DNA of 35,970 bases, from positions 1 through 35,970 of the forward strand of contig CAYUUP010000006.1 in the NCBI GenBank assembly GCA_964447925.1, read 5' to 3'. Each line of letters opens with the position of its first letter. The stretch's first letter is position 1. The DNA comes from CAYUUP01 sp964447925. GTDB lineage: Bacteria; Bacillota; Clostridia; Oscillospirales; Oscillospiraceae. The notes under the pieces were generated by a model. That model was not told where the DNA came from and ran no database searches. It worked only from the letters and a program-made list of their open reading frames with translations. A program made the position numbers and the translations under genes. Of this stretch, positions 8,020 to 14,638 are shown in pieces.

Positions 8020-8742
8020 ATGAAAAAATTTACACCAGATGAACTCCTGGAGCGGCTTGAGTGGCGTCGCGAGATCCGCAACACCATGGGGCGGATCTCC
8101 CATGACCTCTGCGTCAAGGAGGACGCGCAGATCTACAGCCGCTACTGGAGCAAGCGTGAGGATGTCAGCCTGATGCTGAATCAAGGCACCTATCAAGGGG
8201 CCGAGGCAGTGTCCGGTTACTATTATGCGCTGGGCGAAGAGATTGCCCTGACTTCAAAGCTGATCTATGAGAAATTCCCGGATGCCTTCGAGGGTAAGAC
8301 GCCGGAGGAGGTTTACGGCGTCGGCATGATCAATTATCTGCCGCTGGATTCCCATGTGGTGGAGATCGCCGGTGATGGTCAGACGGCCAAGGCGATCTTT
8401 AATGTACGGGGCTCCTACTGCTACCTGACGGAGGGCGGCCCGGTGTCCAACTGGACCTACGGCTGGACGGCAGTTGACTTCGTAATGGAGGACGGCGAGT
8501 TCCGGGTCTGGCATATGCAGATGCTCTATAACGTGGATCACCCCTGCGGCATCAGCTTTGTAGAAGCTCCCAAGACATTTGAAAAGGTACCCGGCTTCGA
8601 GGCGATCGGCGCGTTCAAGCTGCCTGAGCCGAACAACACCGCCGGCAAGCCCTATTACAGCGCGATGCGGCCCTATACCAAGTCTCCAGCTGTGCCGGAG
8701 CCATACGACACGTTCGCTGACACATTCAGCTACGGCGTTTGA
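8020..8742 (+). CDS. NTF2/SnoaL-like protein A
   Basis: 240 aa, no signal peptide or membrane segment. It looks like an NTF2-fold (SnoaL-like) protein: a helical start with IYSRYWSKRED near residues 38-48, then strands carrying AGDGQTAKAIF (DGQTAK at 119-124) and EDGEFRVWHMQM (Trp-His at 164-165). The fold is used by dehydratases, isomerases and cyclases, including bile acid 7-dehydratase BaiE. The ATG at 8020 has AAGGAG 7 bp upstream; the GTG at 8011 is less likely. It is the first of three paralogues between two flavoprotein loci. Enzyme activity is inferred from fold and context only. Confidence 0.75.
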   Translation: MKKFTPDELLERLEWRREIRNTMGRISHDLCVKEDAQIYSRYWSKREDVSLMLNQGTYQGAEAVSGYYYALGEEIALTSKLIYEKFPDAFEGKTPEEVYGVGMINYLPLDSHVVEIAGDGQTAKAIFNVRGSYCYLTEGGPVSNWTYGWTAVDFVMEDGEFRVWHMQMLYNVDHPCGISFVEAPKTFEKVPGFEAIGAFKLPEPNNTAGKPYYSAMRPYTKSPAVPEPYDTFADTFSYGV

Positions 8743-8756
8743 AAGGAGGAGCGGAG

Positions 8757-9518
8757 ATGTTTGTTGAATACAAAAAGGAATACACCGATGACGAAATGAT
8801 CCTGCGGGCCTGGGACAAGGAAATGATCATGGATCAGGTCGGCCGCTTTGTTCTTTACTGGGGCAACGGCGAACGTAGCCGCATTGTGGATGAACTCTAT
8901 GTCCAGCGTGCCCGCAATCAAAAGGATGCGTCCTTTGCCACCAACATCGGCTTCTATGTGGGCATCGCCGAGGTGCGTCGTCATCTGGTGGAGGAGTTTG
9001 AGGAGAAATGCGCCGTTCAGCAGAAGAAGTACGCGGCGGCCGGAATTTCTAACGCTACGCCGGGCATCGGTATGTGCTGCATGCACTCCGCCACAACGCC
9101 GGTGCTGTTTTTGGCCAACGACGGACAGACAGCCCGTGTGCTGCTCTACGATCTGGGTATGTCCGCAGAGGGAGATCCAGATGGGAGCGCAAAGTGCTAC
9201 CATGAGGTCGGTCTGCTGCTGGTTGAGCTGCTGAAAGAGGGAGATCAGTGGAAGCTGTGGCACGTGGTGGAGGAGCATGACTTCACCATCGAGGCAGGGA
9301 AGGATTACAACGAGGTACCCACTGTGATCACCGATCCCAACGACCCCAGCCGCAAGGATTTCGGCACACCCACCATTCTGCGGGATGTTTATGACAACCA
9401 ATTCGGCTGGGAGTACCTGTTCCACGATATGCCGACACCCTATAAGTTCTATGATGAGGATCAGGGCTATGGCCCTGAGGGCAAGGTCGGCAAAAAGTAC
9501 TACGAGCGCATCTATTGA
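8757..9518 (+). CDS. NTF2/SnoaL-like protein B
   Basis: 253 aa, soluble, 14 bp after protein A with AAGGAGG at a good distance before the ATG. It shares with A and C an aromatic-Trp motif (FVLYWGNGER, 31-40), NDGQTARVLLY (DGQTAR at 122-127) and EGDQWKLWHVVEE (Trp-His at 168-169). A Cys-Cys-Met-His stretch (107-110) is particular to this copy. The C-terminal 75 residues are rich in Asp, Pro and Tyr and have no counterpart I recognise. Substrate and activity are unknown. Confidence 0.73.
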   Translation: MFVEYKKEYTDDEMILRAWDKEMIMDQVGRFVLYWGNGERSRIVDELYVQRARNQKDASFATNIGFYVGIAEVRRHLVEEFEEKCAVQQKKYAAAGISNATPGIGMCCMHSATTPVLFLANDGQTARVLLYDLGMSAEGDPDGSAKCYHEVGLLLVELLKEGDQWKLWHVVEEHDFTIEAGKDYNEVPTVITDPNDPSRKDFGTPTILRDVYDNQFGWEYLFHDMPTPYKFYDEDQGYGPEGKVGKKYYERIY

Positions 9519-9532
9519 GGGGGCGTATCAGG

Positions 9533-10444
9533 ATGAACAAGAATTTAAGCAAGCATGAACGGATCGCAGCCGTGATCGCATGCCAGAAGGTGGAAGAGTT
9601 TAAAGGTCGGCACGCATATCTGCATGGTCTTGGATACGGTCGCGAGGAGTATGGTGTATTTTGGCTGCGCTCAGACAACACCACATGGGGGCATACCTTC
9701 GGACGGATGATCGGCTTTAAGCAGATGATGGAGAACCATTTCGACGAGGCGCCGAGACTGGGCTTTGGCTTCGGCCCGTCCTACCCCAGGGAAATGCCCC
9801 CCATGCACGAGATGGACGAGGACAGCGAGTTTGAGCCGGAGGGCGGCCCAACCGGCAGGCTGCGTCCCAAAAAACCGAGAACGGACCGACCGACGACGCC
9901 CAGGGACATGTACGGTGACACGCTGTATGGCCACGAGGACCGGCCTTGCTTTGCCAGCAACGCGCACATTCTCGCATCTCCAGTCATTGAGGTGGCCGAC
10001 GACGGACAGTCCGCTCGAGCCTTCTATTTGACTCCCGGCAATATGTACGGCGTGAACGGACACCAGGGCGGGCGCTGCGGTATGTGGCTGTGGGAGCGCT
10101 ACGGCTCCGACTTCGTATTTCGGGACGGCAGATGGTGGTGGTTCCATGAGCAGGTCTGCCCGGACTTCTGCGGTGACATGGATGATGAAAACTGGGCACA
10201 GGATCGGTTCCGCAAGTTCCTCGACCAGACGCTGGAGCTGGGCAAGTGCAGCTCTTGCGGCAACCTGGGGGATGCCCGCGTCGCACACTGCGATGTCTCC
10301 ATCGTCCAGCCGGTGCAGGATACCGTGCCGGATCCCAAGCCCTATGAAAGGCTGGACGATGAACACAGCTACTCCGTAGGCTACAACGATTTTTCCGGTG
10401 AGCTGTACCCGTCCTGCGGCAGTTACGGCGATTATCTCTATTGA
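9533..10444 (+). CDS. NTF2/SnoaL-like protein C
   Basis: 303 aa, the largest of the trio. An insertion rich in Pro, Glu, Asp and Arg (about 83-128) sits between the N-terminal helices and the shared strands. VADDGQSARAFYL (DGQSAR at 157-162) and RDGRWWWFHEQV (Phe-His at 204-205) match the motifs of A and B. Several Cys residues follow, including CSSCG. The start is the ATG at 9533 behind GAGGGGG; the frame opens earlier at a TTG overlapping the stop of B. The order and tight spacing imply co-translation with A and B. Confidence 0.7.
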   Translation: MNKNLSKHERIAAVIACQKVEEFKGRHAYLHGLGYGREEYGVFWLRSDNTTWGHTFGRMIGFKQMMENHFDEAPRLGFGFGPSYPREMPPMHEMDEDSEFEPEGGPTGRLRPKKPRTDRPTTPRDMYGDTLYGHEDRPCFASNAHILASPVIEVADDGQSARAFYLTPGNMYGVNGHQGGRCGMWLWERYGSDFVFRDGRWWWFHEQVCPDFCGDMDDENWAQDRFRKFLDQTLELGKCSSCGNLGDARVAHCDVSIVQPVQDTVPDPKPYERLDDEHSYSVGYNDFSGELYPSCGSYGDYLY

Positions 10445-10518
10445 TGTGACATATAGACCGGGGCGGTGGAGCCCCTCTTGCGATTCCACTGCCACGGTTA
10501 TTAAAAGGATGTGCGGCC

Positions 10519-12261
10519 ATGAATTATTTGATTGATCGGGACAAGTGCCTTTGCTGCCACTATTGCGCGCTGGAGTGTCCGGCGGGCGCGATTTCCTATG
10601 TGGGTACCTCTTATCAGATCGACCAGACGGTATGTATACAGTGCGGGCTATGTGCCAGGGTGTGCAATGTGGAGGCGGCCCACAGCGATGTCCCGGCAGT
10701 TGCAGTCCCCCATGAAACACTGGAGATGGAGGCGGATCTGGTGGTGCTGGGCGCGGGTGCGTCCGGTCTGGCCGCCGCCGCCCATGCCGCCTGCCTGAGT
10801 GCGCGAAGGATCCTTGTGCTGGAGAAAGCGAACCGGCCCGGCGGCAGCGCCTGGTTCGCGGGAATACGGCTTTCGGAAAGCATGGCCGGCTGGCCGGAGC
10901 CGGAGGAAGGCAAAGCGCCCCCGGAGATTATCGCCATGGCGCGGATGCAGAAGGAGCTTCGCACATGGGCGGACCCCGGGGTGGTCAGGATCGCCGAGGA
11001 ATCAACCGCCGCGTTCACTAAGTGGTTTTTGTCTTTAGATGGCGCGAAGGATCCTTTGGTACAGCGTTTTATGATGGGCGCGGAAGAGTGGGTGGCCCCG
11101 GAGGGGGAGCGGCTGCTGCTCAACAAGAAGTGCCGGGATCCGGCCATCGGCCCGGGGCGCACCGGCAGCTATGTGATCGGCATTTTACGCAGAGAATTGG
11201 AACGCCGCGGCGGGCAGCTGCTGACCGGAACTGCCGCGAAGCGGCTGGAGACCGATGAGAACGGCGCAATATCCGGCGTCTGGGCGGAGGACGCAGGGGG
11301 AGCGGTTCATATTTCCTGCAGGGCGGTGATCCTTGCCACTGGCGGCTTTGCTCACAATGACGTGCTGTTGAAGCAGTACTGGCCCTGGTTTTTCTCTGAA
11401 GAGGACGCGGAACCGGTACACCGGTTCGCCGCACCCACCAACACGGGGGATGTGGTTCCTCTAGGGGAGAGCGTGGGGGCGTTTGTGGACTATGACAACT
11501 TTTTTGTCAATCAGTTTGGCCCCGTACATCATCCCTTCAGCTTCCTTTTGTTCAAGCTGGCCTGCGAGGGGGAGAGCGTTTATGTCAATCAGGAGGGCAG
11601 ACGCTTCTTTAACGAGGGGATCATCGGTGGCGGTGACGCTCCGTTTTTGCAGCAGCCCGGACGCCGGGCCTACTCTATCATGGACGCGGACACGGTGCGG
11701 CACCTCAGCGAAAAACTGGCGCATGGCCCGGAGGGCTGGATATTCCGTGACTGGCGCAGGGAACTGAAAGAAGAGGCCGCGCTGACGGAGGCCCCGGCCC
11801 TCCGCGTGGCAGACAGCATCGAAGAGCTGGCGGAAAAGTGCGGCATCCCGGCGTACCAGCTTCGGCAGACGATAGACTGCTATAACGCGGCCTGTGAGAC
11901 TGGGGAGGATACCCAGTTCCACAAGCCGCCCGCGATGCTCACACCGGTCAAAACCGGGCCGTTTTACGCGATTTACGGCAAAATGGCAACCGACGGTGCC
12001 TTTGGAGGGGTCAAGATCAACGGCGAGACGGGGGTGCTGCGCAGAGATGGCGGTGTCATCCCGGGCCTTTACGCGGTGGGTGACAACGCCTCCGGCTGGG
12101 GCAGGCGCCAGCCAGAGCCAGGCATGCCCCGGCTGACCCTGGTCAACGAGTGCAACTGGGCCGTGGGAAGCGGATACACCTCCGCCGCTTTTGCGGTGGA
12201 CTACCTTGAGCGCCTTGATAATGGAAAAAAGGATGAGCGCAATGCAGAAGAAGCAGTGTGA
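10519..12261 (+). CDS. Ferredoxin-flavoprotein fusion (2[4Fe-4S] + FAD_binding_2 reductase)
   Basis: 580 aa cytoplasmic redox enzyme. Two bacterial ferredoxin motifs come first: Cys 10, 13, 16, 20 and Cys 39, 42, 45, 49. A Rossmann FAD site follows (DLVVLGAGASGLAAA, GAGASG at 78-83; VLEKANRPGGSAWFAG). The C-terminal FAD contact is TDGAFGGVKI and GLYAVGDNASGW. The family includes fumarate and urocanate reductases and ketosteroid dehydrogenases. The His-containing motif before the GG in fumarate reductases is replaced by TDGAFGG, so fumarate is an unlikely substrate. The fused ferredoxin suggests electrons pass from cellular ferredoxin to FAD and then to an organic acceptor. The ATG follows AAAGGATG. 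Confidence 0.88.
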   Translation: MNYLIDRDKCLCCHYCALECPAGAISYVGTSYQIDQTVCIQCGLCARVCNVEAAHSDVPAVAVPHETLEMEADLVVLGAGASGLAAAAHAACLSARRILVLEKANRPGGSAWFAGIRLSESMAGWPEPEEGKAPPEIIAMARMQKELRTWADPGVVRIAEESTAAFTKWFLSLDGAKDPLVQRFMMGAEEWVAPEGERLLLNKKCRDPAIGPGRTGSYVIGILRRELERRGGQLLTGTAAKRLETDENGAISGVWAEDAGGAVHISCRAVILATGGFAHNDVLLKQYWPWFFSEEDAEPVHRFAAPTNTGDVVPLGESVGAFVDYDNFFVNQFGPVHHPFSFLLFKLACEGESVYVNQEGRRFFNEGIIGGGDAPFLQQPGRRAYSIMDADTVRHLSEKLAHGPEGWIFRDWRRELKEEAALTEAPALRVADSIEELAEKCGIPAYQLRQTIDCYNAACETGEDTQFHKPPAMLTPVKTGPFYAIYGKMATDGAFGGVKINGETGVLRRDGGVIPGLYAVGDNASGWGRRQPEPGMPRLTLVNECNWAVGSGYTSAAFAVDYLERLDNGKKDERNAEEAV

Positions 12262-12752
12262 TCCGGTGGTTGTGGGCGGCGGAAGAAAGCCTGAACGCGG
12301 TTTTGGGCAGAGAACCGGCGATCCACAGGGCGGAGAGTATTGCGGAACTGGCACGGGAGATCGGCGTGGACGCCGATGAGCTTGGGAAAACCGTGGAGCA
12401 TTATAACCGCTGTTGTGAGGAGGGCGTTGACCGGAAACGCTTTAAGGATAAGGCCTATCTGGTGCCTTTTACCCGTGGGCCGTATTATGCCGTCCGCGCG
12501 AAGTTGGGAACCGACGGCGCTTTCGGCGGTGTCCTCGTCAACGAGAATATGCAGGCCTATCACAGGGATAAGTCGCTGATCGACGGTCCGTATGTGGTCG
12601 GGGATTTCGCGTCTGGCCGATTTATCAATATGGCTGGCGTAAAGGTGCAGCTTTTAAATGACATGTCCTGGGCACTGTCTAGCGGTTTTCTGGCCAGAAC
12701 AAACGCCGCGAAGAATTTGAGCGACGAGAGGCAGCAAAAGCCAATTCAATAA
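12242..12752 (+). pseudogene. Deletion remnant of a second FAD flavoprotein
   Basis: The ATG at 12242, overlapping the end of the preceding gene by 20 bp and preceded by AAGGATGAG, opens MQKKQCDPVVVGGG. This is the beginning of a Rossmann FAD site and stops matching there; the frame closes at 12379. From about 12282 another frame encodes the last 155 or so residues of a FAD_binding_2 protein (ESIAELAREIGVDADEL, TDGAFGGVLVNEN, YVVGDFASGRF), closely parallel to the C-terminus of the 10519 protein, ending at 12752. Roughly 300 residues and the reading frame were lost at the junction. The C-terminal frame alone has a GTG at 12258 but no FAD-binding N-terminus, so it is probably inactive. Confidence 0.75.
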
Positions 12753-12781
12753 TTGATGTGCTTTGGATGTTATTTCACTTT

Positions 12782-12820
12782 AACCCGTTATTCTGGGAGG
12801 GATAGCGGGTTTTCCTTTTG
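12782..12820 (+). terminator. Terminator of the importer/flavoprotein operon
   Basis: aacccgttat (12782-12791) pairs with atagcgggtt (12802-12811) over 10 bp with one U-G pair. A TTTT stretch and then a second T stretch follow. It lies 30 bp after the last remnant and marks the end of the operon. The remaining stretch to 12955 shows no gene. Confidence 0.75.
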
Positions 12821-12955
12821 CCAGGGAGAGAATGGCGTACGGAAAGACCTCCGGCTTTTGCTGGACTTTTTTGACAGACAGGGAATCATAGCGGCTTTCA
12901 TTTCGTTACAGACCCCTGTTGCGTGTGCCTGATTTATTCAGGGCGGTGGCTGCGG

Positions 12956-13375
12956 TCAGATCTGCTTGGAGCCGCCGCCGTCCCGGGTGTTCATGGTGAC
13001 GTTGTCCGGGGACATCTTGGAGCGGCGCAGCTTGAAATTGGCCAGACCGGAGCCGGCACAGAGCTGACTTACCAGCTGCTGGGCATAGGGGAAGAGCTGA
13101 TAATAGCATTGGACGTGGATCTCTTTCTTGTCCTCTGGGGTAGAGACATCCTCCAGTTCAAAGACACCAATCATATCCACAGAGATAAAAAAGCGGGAAT
13201 CCTCACTCTTTTCCCGGGCACTTTGATAGAGTTTGGCAACACAGCGGCTGTTTTCGCGATTGTACTCCACATGGAAGGAAAAGCTGTTTTCAATTTGAAA
13301 TTGACCGGGCTTTTCAATTGCGTTATTATAATGAAGCTCCTGGAGCTTACAGGTGAGCAGTGTGGCGGCAGCCAT
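12956..13375 (-). CDS. SecB-like protein (putative export chaperone family)
   Basis: 139 aa, soluble and small. The pattern FSFHVEYNRE, then RFFISVDMIGVFELED, then HVQCYYQLFPYAQQLVSQLC and GLANFKLRRSKM resembles SecB-family beta strands and terminal helix, in the shorter form found in Bacillota. Classical SecB holds preproteins for SecA; in Clostridia its role is not established. The start is well supported, with AAGGAGGTCA 4 bp before the ATG. It is a single-gene unit with its own promoter between two clusters on the opposite strand. Confidence 0.65.
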   Translation of the reverse strand: MAAATLLTCKLQELHYNNAIEKPGQFQIENSFSFHVEYNRENSRCVAKLYQSAREKSEDSRFFISVDMIGVFELEDVSTPEDKKEIHVQCYYQLFPYAQQLVSQLCAGSGLANFKLRRSKMSPDNVTMNTRDGGGSKQI

Positions 13376-13423
13376 AGGATGACCTCCTTTTTGTATGGCA
13401 GGTTGGATGAATGGTTATGATAC

Positions 13424-13452
13424 AGTATATCACATCTGATACTCGGGGGCAA
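13424..13452 (-). promoter_or_regulatory. Promoter of the SecB-like gene
   Basis: On the minus strand, TTGCCC (13452-13447) and TATACT (13429-13424) are separated by 17 bp. The start codon lies 50 bp downstream of the -10. Confidence 0.65.
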
Positions 13453-13542
13453 GGGGATGAAGGGCAAAACCTTTCGTCAAAATGCTATCCGCCGGGGCAA
13501 AAAGAATTTTATGTTAACAGGATATACGAAGTGAGATTTTTC

Positions 13543-13571
13543 TTGTGAATGTGGAAAAGACTGTGGATAAT
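13543..13571 (+). promoter_or_regulatory. Upstream candidate promoter of the fructose operon
   Basis: TTGTGA (13543-13548) and GATAAT (13566-13571) lie 17 bp apart on the plus strand. It would give a leader of about 155 nt before fruK. It is weaker than the candidate at 13658-13686. Confidence 0.4.
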
Positions 13572-13657
13572 GTGTAAAACCATGGTCAATCCTACCTTTT
13601 GTATAGGGGCACTATTGCGGGCGGGAGACGGTAATATGCAAAAGGGACGAATAATTT

Positions 13658-13690
13658 TTGAACAAAGGCAGCGGAGCTGATAAAATCAGC
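13658..13690 (+). promoter_or_regulatory. Main fructose-operon promoter with overlapping operator
   Basis: TTGAAC (13658-13663) and TAAAAT (13681-13686) are 17 bp apart. The perfect inverted repeat GCTGAT-AAA-ATCAGC (13676-13690) covers the -10 box. A repressor bound there would block polymerase directly. The protein is probably a DeoR-type FruR, but none is encoded in the window. Confidence 0.65.
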
Positions 13691-13732
13691 AGCCCTTGGC
13701 TAAACTAGACACCGACAAGGATGTGGCTTCAC

Positions 13733-14638
13733 GTGATTTATACAGTGACATTTAATCCGGCGCTGGACTATGTTGTCCGAATGGACAACCTGCGGCTGGG
13801 CCAGACCAACCGCACCCGGGACGAACTGCTACAGGCAGGGGGCAAGGGCATTAATGTCTCAACTGTCCTTCACGAGCTGGGGCTGCCCACGGTGGCATGG
13901 GGCTTTGCGGCGGGCTTCACTGGCGAGGCACTGGCGCTGCTGCTGAAGGACAGGGGAGTACCCGCCCAGTTCATCCGATTGCCCACAGGCCTGACCCGCA
14001 TCAATGTCAAGCTCAAGGGGGAGCAGGAGACGGAACTCAACGGCAGCGGCCCGAATATTCCCCCTGAGGCCCTGGATGCCCTCCTTAACCAGCTGGAGAA
14101 ATTAAAAGAAGGGGATTCGTTGGTGCTGGCCGGCAGTATCCCCAAGGGCCTGCCCGATGACATCTATCAGCAGATGCTGGCCCGGCTCCAGGGGCGGGGC
14201 ATTCTGACCGTGGTAGATGCCGCCGGTTCTCTGCTGGAGAAGGTGCTGCCCTACCGGCCCTTCCTGATTAAGCCCAATCGGCAGGAGCTGATGGAACTCT
14301 TCGGGCTGCGGGAGCTGTCACCAGAGCTTATCTTTCGGTTGGCTGCCCGGCTTCAGGAGAGAGGCGCCCGGAACGTGCTGGTGTCGCTGGCGGGAGAGGG
14401 GGCCGTACTGCTGGATGAGACGGGAAAGTTCCACCAGGCGGCCTCTCCCGGAGGACAGGTACGCAACTCCGTGGGGGCGGGGGATTCCATGGTGGCGGGC
14501 TTTCTGGCAGGATGGCTCTCCGGCGGGGACTACAGCGCCGCCTTGCGGCTGGGTATTGCGGCAGGAGCTGCCACAACCTTTTCCACGGGGCTGGCCACCA
14601 AGGCAGAAATCGAGATACTGATGGAGGCAATGCCATGA
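13733..14638 (+). CDS. fruK: 1-phosphofructokinase
   Basis: 301 aa PfkB-family sugar kinase. It phosphorylates fructose 1-phosphate, the product of the fructose PTS, to fructose 1,6-bisphosphate. The N-terminus IYTVTFNPALDYVVRMDNL is typical of FruK. GGKGINVS is the glycine-rich substrate loop, and NSVGAGDSMVAGF holds the anion hole and catalytic Asp. The GTG at 13733 is preferred, with AAGGATG 10 bp upstream; the ATG at 13721 would put the ribosome site too close. The stop overlaps the EIIABC start (ATGA). Confidence 0.95.
   Translation: MIYTVTFNPALDYVVRMDNLRLGQTNRTRDELLQAGGKGINVSTVLHELGLPTVAWGFAAGFTGEALALLLKDRGVPAQFIRLPTGLTRINVKLKGEQETELNGSGPNIPPEALDALLNQLEKLKEGDSLVLAGSIPKGLPDDIYQQMLARLQGRGILTVVDAAGSLLEKVLPYRPFLIKPNRQELMELFGLRELSPELIFRLAARLQERGARNVLVSLAGEGAVLLDETGKFHQAASPGGQVRNSVGAGDSMVAGFLAGWLSGGDYSAALRLGIAAGAATTFSTGLATKAEIEILMEAMP

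Noticed and set aside
12923..13420. 165-codon plus-strand frame over the SecB-like gene
   Set aside because: No ribosome site. The minus-strand frame has a perfect Shine-Dalgarno sequence, a promoter and recognisable SecB-like strands.
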